Of a stretch of DNA of 64,000 bases, positions 10,493 through 20,689 are shown piece after piece. The notes beneath the pieces were generated by a model. The model made no database searches. It had not been told where the DNA came from and was given only the letters and a program-made list of their open reading frames with translations. The DNA is from Eublepharis macularius (taxonomy: Eukaryota > Chordata > Lepidosauria > Squamata > Eublepharidae), in the NCBI RefSeq assembly GCF_028583425.1, contig NC_072805.1, forward strand, positions 18,052,001-18,116,000, read 5' to 3'. Within the stretch, counting starts at the first letter, position 1; the number at the start of each line of letters is the position of its first letter. The position numbers were made by a program, and so were the translations under genes.

Positions 10493-10711
10493 TAGGGTTG
10501 CCAGCCTCTAGGTAGTGGCTGGAGATCTCCCGGAATTACAACTGGTCTCCAGGCCAGAGAGACCAATTCACCTGGAGACAATGGCTACTTTGGGGGGTGG
10601 GATCTATGGAATTGTGCCATGCCAAGGTCCTTTCCCTCCCCAAACCCCACTTTCTCTAGGTTTCACCCCCTAGATCTCCAGGAATTTCCCAACTTGGAGC
10701 TGGCAACCCTA
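10493..10711 (+). mobile_element. hAT-type MITE, TAGGGTTGCCA family, perfect 8-bp TSD
   Basis: It starts TAGGGTTGCCAGCCTC and ends GAGCTGGCAACCCTA. A perfect GTCCGAGA duplication flanks it (10485-10492 and 10712-10719). The interior blocks (GGAGATCTCCCGGAATTACA, ATCTCCAGGAATTTCCCAA) recur in about a dozen copies here. This copy is the best evidence that the family is hAT-type. Confidence 0.93.
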
Positions 10712-10827
10712 GTCCGAGACCAGTATGTCTGTGGGTGGGGGAAGCACAGGGAGGATATGTGGGGTGTAAATAATCAGTGTAAGGCCAGTGTGGGCATCAG
10801 CCAGGGAAAATCTGCCTTTGGCTGGTA

Positions 10828-11017
10828 ACCTGTTGTGGCTCAGTGACAAAGCATTTGCTTTGCATGGAGAAGGTTCCAGGTTCAGTCCCCAGCAACTCCC
10901 ATTTCGCAGGTGATGCAAAAAGCCTCTTTCTTGGGAGGTGCTGCCAGTCGGAACAGACAATACTGACCTGGAGAGACCTGTGGCCTCATTGGGCAGAAGG
11001 CAGCCTCATACGTTCAG
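10828..11017 (+). mobile_element. tRNA-derived SINE
   Basis: Head TGTGGCTCAGTGACAAAGCA and B-box-like GGTTCAGTCCC, then the AGACAATACTGACCTGGA body and AAGGCAGCCTCATA 3' end. Same family as 4129. Confidence 0.8.
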
Positions 11018-11028
11018 GCCAAGACTGA

Positions 11029-11146
11029 GGGCCAAGCTACAAGTGACAAATGACACTTGAACAGCAAGTGGATCGAGTGGAGGGCAAGTGAACAGGGAGG
11101 AATACACCTGCCGTTCAAGTGCCATTCGTCACTTGTAGCTTGGCCC
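11029..11146. mobile_element. 118-bp foldback MITE (TSD TGA)
   Basis: The termini are GGGCCAAGCTACAAGTGACG and its inverse, with direct TGA at 11026-11028 and 11147-11149. Its length equals the copies at 6679 and 46202. Confidence 0.92.
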
Positions 11147-11149
11147 TGA

Positions 11150-11324
11150 GAGCCAAGCTACAAGTGACGCCTTACACAGGTTGGACACTGGTCAGCTTCC
11201 CTCAAGTTTTGATGGGAAATGTAGGCATCCTGGTTTTACAGCTTGGCTCTCCATTACAGCTGCAAGACTTGAGGGAAGCTGACAAGTGTCCAACCTGTGT
11301 CAGGCATCACTTGTAGCTTGGCTC
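11150..11324. mobile_element. foldback MITE, long-class, abutting the 118-bp copy
   Basis: It begins GAGCCAAGCTACAAGTGACG immediately after the TGA of the preceding element and ends CACTTGTAGCTTGGCTC. The interior is of the ACACAGGTTGGACACT / TCAAGTTTTGATGGGAAATG class. Confidence 0.85.
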
Positions 11325-12088
11325 TAAGGAGAAGGAAGTGACAGGACGAGAAAGAGAAGGAACGCACAAGAACCCTTCGCTCTGCATTTGAAGCCAGGAG
11401 TGGGTGGGAATAGTCTAAACACACAGCATCTCTCATTGGGGCAGCCACTCAAAACCTAATGAACAGTGAACATCTTCAGCTGAAAAACCATATAACTTTG
11501 CAAAACGCTACTGCAACTCTGGGATGTAAAATAAACATTTCCCCCCATTTTTGGTCATTATTCTGTCAAACCTACACAACATAACTCAACCTCATTAGAA
11601 ACCCCAGGGCCAAGTACCTGAATTAAAGCTCTGGAGGCTTAAATTTTTAAAAGGAAGGATTTGAATTTCCCACCTGCCTCCTGTAGCAGCAGTGGATTAT
11701 CCTTCTCAGTAACAGAAGTCTGGTCTCAAACGTTTGTGGAGGAAAAGAACAAGCCATTAATTTGAGAGTGTGACAACAGCTGAGCTGCAGTCCACCGAGA
11801 CGTGTGTGTATATTATTAGAGTTCCTCAGGGGCTTAAGCAAAGCTTTGGATTCAAAGAAGGCTACAGGTGCTTTACATTCTGTTTTTGTTAGCGCTTGAA
11901 ATTCACTGTACATTGGGAATGCCCATGAGTGCTAAAACTTGGGCACTTTATAATAGTAATGATTTGATTTTTCACAAGTAAAGTGTTTGAAAAAATTAAA
12001 GGTGCACTGCTTGTATTGTCCATTTTTTCAATCAATCGACCACCCTATAGATTCATGCTAAAAATTTGCTCACACTTTAAAAAAATAA
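11325..12088. other. unassigned non-coding DNA
   Basis: No repeat or exon recognised. Confidence 0.4.
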
Positions 12089-12950
12089 CTGTGTGTTATA
12101 TACCATCAAGTTGCCTCTGACCTATGGCGACCCTATGAATGAAAGACCTCCAAAACGTTCTCTCTCTAACAGACCTACTCAGATCCTGCAAACTGGAGGG
12201 CGTGGCTTCTTTTATTGAGTCAAGCCATCTCGTTTTAGGTCTTCCACTTTTCCTGCTGCCTTCCACTTTTTATTTATTTTATTTATATTTCAATTTATAT
12301 ACTGCCAATCCCCAGGGGTTCTGAGCGGTGAACAGTTTAAAATCAATAAAAACTTTTGACTTTTCCAGAGATTCTTGTCTTTTCATGATATGACCAAAGT
12401 ACAATAGCTTTAGTCTTGTCATTTTAGCTTCTAGGGAGAATTCAGGCTTGATTTGATCTAGTACCTACTCCCCCCTCCTTTTGGGAGAGGCTGTTCATGG
12501 TATCTGCAAAACTCTCTTCCAATACCACATTTCAAATGAATCAATTTTCTTCCTGTCACCTTTCTTCATCAGCCAACTTTCACATCTGTACATAGTGATG
12601 GGGAATATCATAATCTGGATTATCTTGATCTTGGTTCCCAGACAGACATCTTTATCTTTAAGGATCTTCTCTAGCTCTCACAGCTACGCTTCCAAGATTC
12701 AATCTTCTTCTAATTTGTTCACTGCAGTCTCCCTTTTGCTTGATGATTGAGCCAAGGAATAGAAAATCTTGAACAACTTCAATTTCCTCAGTGTCAACTT
12801 AAAAATTGCGTAATTCCTAGGTAGTCATTACTTTTTTCTTCTTGATGTTCGGCTGTAATCCTGCTTTGGCACTTTCTCCTTCAACCTTCATCAGTAGCCA
12901 TTTCAAAACTTCATTATTTTCTGAAATAAAGATGAGTTTTTTTCCACCCA
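12089..12950 (-). mobile_element. Bov-B (RTE) LINE, 3' part of the reverse-transcriptase ORF
   Basis: The reverse strand matches the C-terminal part of Bov-B-type proteins and the 3' end GCCATCAAGTTGCCTCTGACC. The order of blocks agrees with the copy at 54355. The copy is broken into several frames and carries an inserted AT-rich LINE/SINE tail at about 12270-12356 (absent from the 54355 copy at the same site). It is not functional. Confidence 0.88.
12270..12356 (-). mobile_element. short retroelement tail inserted in Bov-B
   Basis: TTTATTTATTTTATTTATAT followed by ATACTGCCAATCCCCAGGGG interrupts the Bov-B block between CCACTTTT and GACTTTTCCAGAG. It resembles the reverse complement of a LINE 3' end of the type near 49880. 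Confidence 0.65.
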
Positions 12951-13048
12951 GATTTGCTGTTAAGAAAAAGAGGGGGGTCATCTTGTTTTTGCACACAATA
13001 ATAAAACGTGCATATTTTGACAGGGGTGTGTCATCTTACATTCAAGAT

Positions 13049-13172
13049 CATAGATGCAGAGGAGTTAGCCGTGTTAGTCTGTAGTAGCAAAATCAAAAAG
13101 CGTCCAGTAGCACCTTTAAGACTAACCAATAAAGTTGGTTAGTCTTAAAGGTGCTACTGGACTCTTTTTGAT
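13049..13172. repeat. foldback copy of GATCCAGAGGAG repeat
   Basis: GATGCAGAGGAGTTAGCCG, AGTAGCAAAATCAAAAAG and GTAGCACCTTTAAGAC are followed by the inverse arm GTCTTAAAGGTGCTAC. The two arms are nearly exact inverses around AATAAAGTTGG. Confidence 0.8.
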
Positions 13173-13194
13173 TCAAGATCATCTTCCTTTTCAG

Positions 13195-13540
13195 TTTTAG
13201 TTTTTTACTTCATTTATACCTTGCCTTTCTCCCCAGGGGGGACCCAAAACAACTTATATCTTTTGTCTTTCTTCTATTTTATCCTCACAACAACCCTGTG
13301 AAGTAGGTTAGGCTGAGACAGTGTGACTGGCCCAAAGTCACCCAGGAAGCACTTTTCCCCAGGACAGCTTGGCTATGGATCCTGGAGGTTTTTTGCCATC
13401 TTCTGGGCACGGAGCAGGGGTCACTGGGGGGCAGTTGTGAATTTTCTGCATTGTGCAGAGGGTTGAACTAGAGGTCCCTTCCAACTCTGTGTTTCTATGA
13501 AGTTTCCATGGCAGAGTGGAGGTTCGAACCTGGGTGCTGT
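13195..13540 (-). mobile_element. MIR/CORE-type SINE interrupted by CR1
   Basis: The reverse strand has a CORE-SINE layout: TTTATACCTTGCCTTTCTCC, ACAACAACCCTGTGAAGTAGG and AAAGTCACCCAG. After the CR1 piece comes TTCCATGGCAGAGTGGAGG and GTTCGAACCTGGG, the tRNA-like end. The copy at 55316 shows the uninterrupted form. Confidence 0.75.
13343..13500 (+). mobile_element. CR1 LINE 3' end nested in a SINE
   Basis: GGATCCTGGAGGTTTTTTGCC, CAGGGGTCACTGGG and GTTGAACTAGAGGTCCC end in GTTTCTATGA, the CR1-type 3' terminus. It matches block for block the copy at 30895-31190 and sits between the two halves of a CORE-SINE. Confidence 0.8.
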
Positions 13541-13918
13541 GGTGGCAGCGGCTGCTAAAGCAACTTCATTAAAATCTGCACAGCCAATCAGATCTTCAAT
13601 GACCAATCAGAAGCCTTGCTGGACAAAAGAACCACCTCCTTCTCACACTTTCTAAAGACACTTGGTGGGTACCAAGAAAGGTATCTGTGGGCACCATGGG
13701 GCCCATGGGCATCATGTTGGGAAACTCCGCTCTAAACCCTAACAAACTCATTTTGTAGTCCTTGTTTCTCCTCAGGCTGTGGTACTGGCGAAGGGATTCC
13801 ACAGAACTCTCAGTGTCTTTACCAAACTACAATTCCCACTGATCTTTGGGGGAAACCACATTAGGCAAACTGGTATAATTTTTTTTTTAAGAATGCAGTG
13901 CCAATATGCTTACAGAAT
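13541..13918. other. unassigned non-coding DNA
   Basis: No feature recognised apart from short frames. Confidence 0.4.
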
Positions 13919-14112
13919 AGGGTTGCCAACTCCAGGCTGGTAAATTCCTACAGATCTGGGGTATAGCCTGGTGGGGGCGGGGTTTGGGGAGGGGACGGAC
14001 CTCAGCAGGGTACAATATCATAGACTCCACCCTCCAAAACAGCCATTTTTCTCCGAGGGAACTGATTTCTGTAAACTAGATATCATTTATAATTCCAGGA
14101 GATCTCCAGGTT
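13919..14112 (-). mobile_element. hAT-type MITE, TAGGGTTGCCA family, truncated
   Basis: It starts TAGGGTTGCCAACTCCAGGC and reads in the opposite orientation to 10493 (AAATTCCTACAGATCTGGGG, then the GGAGATCTCCAGGTTCCAC end). The far terminus is lost. Confidence 0.75.
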
Positions 14113-14187
14113 CCACATAAAGGCTTGCGCCCCTGTTACAGAGATATATTGTTGCACTTCGTGGTTTGGAATAGCCATTGTTACAAT

Positions 14188-14388
14188 GGCCATTTCCACA
14201 CAGCTTACCTTGTTCTGGAAAACAGCGAAATCGTGCATGAAATCACGCGAGAAGACGCTGTTATCGCGTCTTCTTGTGCAATAACAGTGTCTTCTCGCGT
14301 GATTTTGCGCAGTAACAGCATCTTCTTGTGCAATTTCATGCAAGATTTCGCTGTTTTCTTGAAAAAGGTAAGCCATGTGGAAATGGCC
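14188..14388. mobile_element. GGCC-end foldback element
   Basis: The termini are GGCCATTTCCACACAGC and its inverse. The inner arms (GAAGACGCTGTTATCGCGTC type) form a nearly complete hairpin with tandem sub-repeats. The 3-mers outside (AAT / ATT) are not a direct duplication, so the target site is not clear here. Confidence 0.8.
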
Positions 14389-15960
14389 ATTGTTTAGAAG
14401 CTCCTTAAAAAATGGTTAAAAAAAAATTCCTGTAGTTCTTGATCTATACATGCACAATGATCGACATTTCCCCCCTCTCAAATAAAGTCCAGAAATACGG
14501 ACTAAGCGAGCAATTCTCAGTTGATGGATATCTTGTTAAGTGGCCAAACAGCATTTCCTTTTCCAGCATCCTACCCTGGCAAGTAAAAAATCTACCAAAG
14601 GGTGATCTTGGAAACAGTACAAATAAAAATCCCCTAAGCAAGATAAAGCCTTTGTTTCCCCTCCTACCATCAAGAAAAAGGCTCTGCATAACTTAGCAGT
14701 TATCAAACGTTCATGTTCTGAAATTGAGGAAAATGCTGGATCTACTCCCATTTAAAAAAAAAAAAACAATTACTCATCAGTGTTCCACCCTACTCGCTCT
14801 TAAATTGGCTTTATATGTTCTTGGAATGGCCCTGTGTTCAGTGTCCTTGAACAGCATGATTTTATTGCATAAATTGCAAAACCATTTCAAGTTTTGAATT
14901 AAGCAGCGGCCCAAATCTCCATACATTTAATTGGATCCTCAGAGTAATAAGCACCCTCATGGCCTCTTTTTTTCATAAAACTATTTTACCAGCCCAATGA
15001 CCGCCAGCGATGCCAACAGCACACCCTGTTTGACTCTGTGCCTTGAAACTTGGGGAGTGGCCAATTTGTGCTACTGGGAGAATGAATGATTCAGCAACCG
15101 GAATAACTCATTTTGGGAGCACCGTCAGCAAGGAACTGGAGATGAATACTTAACACTATAGTTCCCAAGATCCTTAGGGGAAAGGCAGGGCAGTTAAAAG
15201 TAGTCTTTAAATGTGTAGACTGATAGGGGAATTTTTCTCATCATACTCTGCTGCCAGTTCGTAAGTCCCCTACTACCACTTACCCTCATATATTTCAAGA
15301 CACCAAACATAGTGATTACAGAAGAAAAATGGGTTTATTATTGATTTAATAATCCCATGACACATCCTCCATTTTAGGGAGACATGTGAAGGACCAGTAG
15401 CATTGGAGGGCCTTATATACCCTTCAGTACTAATTGTTTACAGAATAAAAGATCAAAAGGCTAGTGTAAACCCTGTCAAAATAATGCATATACCCGTCAG
15501 AATGACGCTTCTCCCAGAGAACATGACATCTAACAAGCTTGAGTGACATATGAATTATACAAAAATTTGAGCAGCTAGAGCCATATATCTGGTATTCTCT
15601 TGGGGAAAGAATGTAATCAAGGTTAAATTCTTACTTATCTGATTAGAATAACCAAAACAAGGAAAATGTTTATACTTTGCTCAGTGACCTGTCTCATCCA
15701 CGGGAGACCTATGTGACCTGCAGAATATCTCAGAGAAAGAAATTTTAACACTTGGAGCAAGGCTTTCTTACTAGCTTACATATTTTGTGTGCTGTTCGCT
15801 TTGAACATATGCTCAAAACAAGATTTTATAAAATGAGGCTTAAAAATTCTTTAATAGAGAGTCGAAAACATTTTCCGATGGATGAGTGTCAAGTTGCTTC
15901 TGCCTGCAGATCTGCTCACTAAGGAAGCTGCATAAGTCCAACTGAAATACAGAAACAAGC
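14389..15960. other. unassigned non-coding DNA
   Basis: About 1.6 kb without a recognisable exon or repeat. Frames at 14439-14751 on both strands overlap each other and have no family resemblance. Confidence 0.4.
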
Positions 15961-16070
15961 ATAATGGGCAGGATCTGTGGCTCTATGGCAAAGCACATGC
16001 ATTGCAAGCAGGAGGCCTCAGGTTCAGTGCCCAGAATCTCAGGTTTAAAAAGGATCTGTAACACGCTTGT
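15961..16070 (+). mobile_element. tRNA-derived SINE, 5' part
   Basis: TCTGTGGCTCTATGGCAAAGC, GCATTGCAAGCAGGAGGCC and GGTTCAGTGCCCAG match the head of the SINE family at 46081. The body and tail are missing. Confidence 0.7.
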
Positions 16071-16262
16071 TCAAAAAAACCAACTTTAATTAAAAAAAAT
16101 GGCAATCCTAGCTGGACATTTGGTGCATACAAGAGCTCTCTCTCCAAATTCTTCTCGGCAGAAGTGCACGCCCTGCAAACTCAGTGGAAATGGTTAACGC
16201 AGACCACAGGCCCATTTTGCTCAAGCCCACTGTGTGAGGGGAGGAGGCCTTGAAGAGGAGAC

Positions 16263-16620
16263 TAGAAATAGGCACGAACCGAAATACAAACCAAAGTTTG
16301 TCGTGAACTGGCCGGTTCATGGTTCGTGAACTGCCAGTTTGTCAGAGCCCATTTCTGATGAACTGCCATGAACTTTAGGCTGGTTCATGTGGTTTGTTTT
16401 TCGGTTCGTCACTGCAGACAGCCTGGCACTGATCAATCAGTTTCCTAGGCAATGGGGAGGGGCTTTCTGCAGACTTTCTGCTGCTCTGGAAGTGACATTT
16501 TCACAAACCAAACGAACCGGTTCGCGAACTGGTGCAAGTTTGTGAAAGTTCATGGTTTGTGAAATGCTACGAACCACAAATCGCAGAGTTCGGTATTTTC
16601 CCGGTTCATGCCTATCTCTA
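16263..16620. mobile_element. hAT-type element, TAGAGATGGGCAC family, perfect 8-bp TSD
   Basis: The ends are TAGAAATAGGCACGAACCG and CGGTTCATGCCTATCTCTA. A perfect GAGGAGAC duplication lies at 16255-16262 and 16621-16628. It is rich in GGTTCGTGAA motifs. No transposase frame is present. Confidence 0.93.
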
Positions 16621-16659
16621 GAGGAGACTACAGACTGGCAGCTTCTCAGCCGCAACTAT

Positions 16660-17150
16660 TGACTACAGGAGAATACACATTATGGATGACAATTAGTGTA
16701 CTCTAAGAGAAACTATGGTAAATTGTGGTGGGTTTGCAACCGCCCCAGAGGAGGTCTACGGACGAAACAGCAGGCAGCATCTTGCCGGCCCTGGTGTCAA
16801 GCGAATGGGATATGCCTCTTTGGCTGTTTGAACTTGGCATACACCACCTGAAAGAAAAACGAAGAGGTTACTTAAGAACTTACTGGAGTACTTACCTTGG
16901 ACTTACCTTTTGGAATACTTACCTTGGACTTTTCTAAAGGATGGGTTTGATCATTTGAATGGACTTATGTGGACTGAGAGATTATTTCATGCAAGTGGTC
17001 TGGGCTTGCATGGTTTGCTGTTTAATTAATTGAATACACTTGGTTAATTATTCTCGTTTATTGAGTAAAGCAATGCTTGTTGATTCTGTGTAGAGAAATA
17101 AATGTATTCGTTTCGCTTTACAATAATTTTTATTGGGTTTTCCTTCACTT
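16660..17150 (+). mobile_element. retroelement 3' part with hammerhead-like motif (tentative)
   Basis: CAGAGGAGGTCTACGGACGA followed by AAC resembles a hammerhead core (stem II GTC-TACG-GAC, then GAAAC) with one departure in the CUGANGA box. It is followed by short repeated ACTTACCTTGGACTT blocks and an AT-rich end. This layout recalls Penelope-like elements, but the family is not certain. Confidence 0.35.
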
Positions 17151-17224
17151 GTAGAGGTTTCTACTTTTGAGAATTCAAAATGAGTTAGAGCTGTGGTCTA
17201 TCAGGTCAGCATTGTCTTCTCTGG

Positions 17225-17425
17225 TTAATAGCAACGCAGTGGGTGAATACTGGCTTCCCCCAACTCAGTGGTAAAACCGGCAGGGAGTTCCAGGGTCAGC
17301 CCCGGACATGTCCAGTTTAAAGGATCAGGAAGTGGGTGATAGGAGATCTCTTTATCTGAAGAGCAATGAGAGCAGATGACACACACCTTGATGGACCAAT
17401 GGTTTGTTCTGTGGCCTCTGCCCAG
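17225..17425 (+). mobile_element. tRNA-derived SINE, degraded
   Basis: CCCCAACTCAGTGGTAAAAC, GGATCAGGAAGTGGGTGATAG and CTTGATGGACCAATGG follow the order of the 46081/46570 SINE family. Confidence 0.6.
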
Positions 17426-17738
17426 CTTACGGAGTTGATCTATAGGCAGTTTACCATGTGGGAAATCTACTGTATATTCTTGAAGGCCTTTTGTTCCATT
17501 GCTGCACTCCACAATTCAACATACATGGGCAGATGACATGGACTTACAGAAACGGGAGTACCTGAATCTACTTTTTGCAGCTGGTTAGACTGGTATGTGG
17601 CCAGGTCCTGTCTCCTCTCTTGCTCCTGAGTCACCTGGGTGGTTCCATATAGGTGTGGCTGCCTTTTTGCCATTTCCAAGGTAACAAGAGAGCAGTAAGT
17701 TAGCCTGAAGTAAAGCAAGCAGGCTTTGTGGAAATCAT
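17426..17738. other. unassigned non-coding DNA
   Basis: Nothing recognised; minus-strand frames lack resemblance. Confidence 0.4.
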
Positions 17739-18040
17739 GTGTGCTATTTGCCATCAAGTCGCTTCTGACTTATGGCAACTCTATGAATTAATGACTTCTG
17801 AAACGTCCTGTCGCTGACAGCCTTGCTCAGGTCTTGCAAACTGAAGGCGGAGGCTTCAGTTATTGACATGATCCATCTCGTGCTGGGTCTTCCTCTTTTC
17901 CTACTATATCCCACTTTTCCTAGCATTATTATCTTTTCCAGTGATTTTTCTCTTTCATGAGATGACCAAAGTACAATAGCTTTAGTTAAGTCATTTTAGC
18001 TTCTAAGGAGAGTTCAAGCTTTATTTGATCTAGAGCCCAC
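17739..18040 (-). mobile_element. Bov-B (RTE) LINE 3' end
   Basis: The reverse strand encodes a remnant of the Bov-B C-terminal motif LGKVGYSRKRGRPSTRWI, then the 3' end GCCATCAAGTCGCTTCTGAC. It aligns block by block with 54355. Confidence 0.9.
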
Positions 18041-18360
18041 TTATCATAAGCAGAAATCGTAAGTGAAAGAATGTCAGATTCCCCTTTTCATTAAACAGGG
18101 TAGTTGAAGAAGCAAGACTCAACTTCCCGACAATCCAGAAGCTTAGCAGACTTAATAACTTCTGAGCACTCTGATGAATATCAAAGATAAAAGGCAATGA
18201 ACTCACGGGATTTGCTTCTAGAAGACACAGCAATGGCTCCAAGCTTAGATGGCTTTTGTAAACACACACACACACAAATTCAGAAAGGATAGGTAGATGA
18301 AGTAGTAGTCAAGTTCCGTTTATTGTATATAGCCTTTGGCTGTTACAAAGGATAGGTCAA
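18041..18360. other. unassigned, with short (CA)n
   Basis: A short ACACAC run is at about 18260-18276. No other feature recognised. Confidence 0.4.
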
Positions 18361-18369
18361 TCAGGTGTA

Positions 18370-18715
18370 TTCAACATGGCTGCTAAATGGAACCTCCATG
18401 TACAGAGTTAATATGCTTTGTAATACCAGGGCTTTTTTTCAGCTGGAACGAGGTGGAACGGAGTTCTGGAACCTCTTGAAAATGGTCACATGGCTGGTGG
18501 CCCCGCCCCCTGATCTCCAGACAGAGGGGAGTTTAGATTGCCCTCCACGCAGCATGGCGCGGAGGACAATCTAAACTCCCTTCTGTCTGGAGATCAGGGG
18601 GCGGGACCACCAGCCATGTGACCATTTTCTCTGAGGGCAGCCCGCTGAGTTCCACCACCTCTTTTCCCAGCAAAAAAGCCCTGTGTAATACCATATGCTC
18701 CGTGCATCGAGGAAG
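18370..18715 (+). mobile_element. LINE fragment (L2/CR1-like) split by a hAT MITE
   Basis: ATGGCTGCTAAATGGAACCTC, then a TATGC block, is the segment of a common reptilian LINE 3' region also seen at about 38690. The MITE at 18427 interrupts it and 'taccatatgctccgtgc' continues after it. Confidence 0.5.
18427..18683. mobile_element. hAT-type MITE, CAGGGCTTTTTTTC family, perfect 8-bp TSD
   Basis: The ends are CAGGGCTTTTTTTCAGCTGG and the inverse (CAGCAAAAAAGCCCTG). A perfect TGTAATAC duplication lies at 18419-18426 and 18684-18691. Long inverted arms contain GATTGCCCTCC, GATCTCCAGACAG and CATGTGACCATTTTC. Confidence 0.93.
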
Positions 18716-18969
18716 GCAAATTAATTTTGCGCAGCAACAAGGTGGGATTCTGCTGCTGTCCAGAAGCTATTGGCCTAAGATTAGTGGCAGATGTGGCCAC
18801 TCCTTTCCCCTCCCTTAGTTCTATAAAACAAGTCCAGCAGTCACAGCAATTGGCTTCTCAGATTTAGAAGAAAGGCAGTCCTTTTGAACTCTCTCCTTTA
18901 GCAGTGAAACTGTTATAGCTTTGTGGTGGTGCTGATCCACGCCATCTTGGAGACAGAGGCCAGTACGAC
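18716..18969. other. unassigned non-coding DNA
   Basis: No feature recognised. Confidence 0.4.
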
Positions 18970-19370
18970 GGCCTCCAGAGTAGTGCGAAGGAACTTGAGG
19001 GGCCTGCTCTAGGAGACTGTTCACCAAACCTTGATTACCTTCAAGCCCTGCATGGAGAGGAGACATCAATAGCCAGTGATGAAGTCGGTCTTCCAGGGGT
19101 TCCTGGGTGGTGAGATTGGCCAACTGCCCCCAAACCAAACCTTTTAGAGGCTTTCTCTATGGTAGGCATCAAGAAATAACCAAAAAAGTCAGATGCTTCC
19201 ATGTCCCGCTCGTGGTACTGCCAATAGACATGAAGGGACCCCTGGAAGACCGACTTCATCACTGGCTACTGTTGCCTCTCTCTCCATGAGGGGCTTGAAG
19301 GTAATCAAGGTTTGGTGAAGAGTCTCCTAGGGCAGGCCCCTCAGGTTCCTTCGCACTACTCTGGAGGTCC
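18970..19370. repeat. large inverted repeat, arms about 135 bp
   Basis: The left arm (about 18970-19103) and right arm (about 19234-19370) are reverse complements at roughly 90%. Both carry CCAGAGTAGTGCGAAGGAAC, CACCAAACCTTGATTACC and AGTGATGAAGTCGGTCTTCC. The spacer is about 130 bp. It does not match the other foldback families in the window and its ends are not the usual MITE termini. Frames on both strands are mirror artefacts. Confidence 0.8.
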
Positions 19371-19410
19371 AGTTCCAACCAAATCTTCCATGAAAACCAT
19401 AGGTGACATT

Positions 19411-19520
19411 GGCCATTTTCACACGTCTTACCAGCTGCCGGAACATTGCGCAAACTCCCGGCAGAAAGCATCTTCTCACGCAAAATCGCACCAGGAAGAC
19501 GCGATTTCACGCAAAACTCC
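19411..19520. mobile_element. GGCC-end foldback element, one arm
   Basis: GGCCATTTTCACACGTCTTAC and CATTGCGCAAACTCCCGG match the left arm of 46636. The opposite arm is missing or rearranged. Confidence 0.65.
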
Positions 19521-19734
19521 TAGGGCTACCAGCAGCCCCCAACCCCTGCAACTTCTTGGTAGGGCAGCGGAGGGGGTGCAAAAAAATTGCCTTCACTCCA
19601 ATGGTGCAATGTTACTTTCAGTATGAATCTGGAAGTGATAGATGCTTTCAGAGTGATGGAAATTTGCATTTCCTGACCACTAAACCTCTTGCTGGAAAAC
19701 AGCACTCGGCTGACACCCGTAACAGCTTAGCAGC

Positions 19735-19835
19735 TTAGCAGCAATTAAACTTTGTCAACTGCTCTGAGAGGGTATTAAGTTGTCCTGAAGGGTGGTATAC
19801 AAATCGAATGTTATTGTTATTGTTATTGAATGGTT
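19735..19835 (+). mobile_element. CORE-type SINE 3' end
   Basis: CTGCTCTGAGAGGGTATTAAG, GTCCTGAAGGGTGGTATAC and a TTATTGTTATTG tail match the 3' end of the copy at 30166. Confidence 0.7.
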
Positions 19836-20393
19836 CACTCCTGTGATCGCTATCTACAAACAGGATGCAAAGCTGGACCAGTGAATAAATAACTCTTTGG
19901 AGAAAGGGAAGGATAAAAATACAGAAACTGCAAAGGAATGGAAGAAGCAAAGAATAGCTGGTCTGAATTTTTTATAAAGATGCCCAAACCTTATATATTT
20001 GTGGTCTTCTTCACCAGCTAAAAAAATCTCTGTGCTTAAACTAACCCAAAGGCAGCCCCTGCCATTACAGATGGAAAAACAAACGTCTCTGGAAGCTGGT
20101 TCACTCACAGACCTGTTCAGCTTGTTACTTCGTGACCTGCCTTCTTCTAACCCCCTACACAGATCCATAAAACCAAATTAGCATCCGTAAAACAATTAAA
20201 AATGCAATAAAACCATCTAGAAGCACGAAGTAGATTTTTAAACAGTATCACACCATTCCAAATGCCTTCCAAAAGAGGATGCTGCTTTTCAGATCTGTGT
20301 CCCAAGATGAACAATCAGGAATTCCCAGGTTTTCTCTGAACTCATACGCTGGGGCAGTGGAGGGGTGGGCAGGGGGAGGCAGATGTGATGTGA
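19836..20393. other. unassigned non-coding DNA
   Basis: No feature recognised. Confidence 0.4.
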
Positions 20394-20595
20394 AAGCCAA
20401 GCTACAAGTGACGCCTTACACAGGTTTGACACTTGTCAGCTTACCTCAAGTTTTGATGGGAAATGTAGGCGTCCTGGTTTTACAGCTTGGCTCTCCATTA
20501 CAGCTGCAAGGCCAGGATGCCTACATTTCCCATCAAAACTTGAGGGAAGCTGAGAAGTGTCCAACCTGTGTCAGGCGTCACTTGTAGCTTGGCTC
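20394..20595. mobile_element. foldback MITE, AGCCAAGCTACAAGTGACG family, long class
   Basis: The inverted termini are AAGCCAAGCTACAAGTGACG and CACTTGTAGCTTGGCTC. The interior has TCAAGTTTTGATGGGAAATG in both orientations. The 3-mers outside are TGA and TCA. Confidence 0.8.
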
Positions 20596-20689
20596 TCAGA
20601 TGCCAGCCAAATCTTACTTCTGCAATTCTTCCTCCTTCTCTCTTGTCAGCCCTCATAAATCACTTTGTATCAAAAAGCACCTCTAGGTA

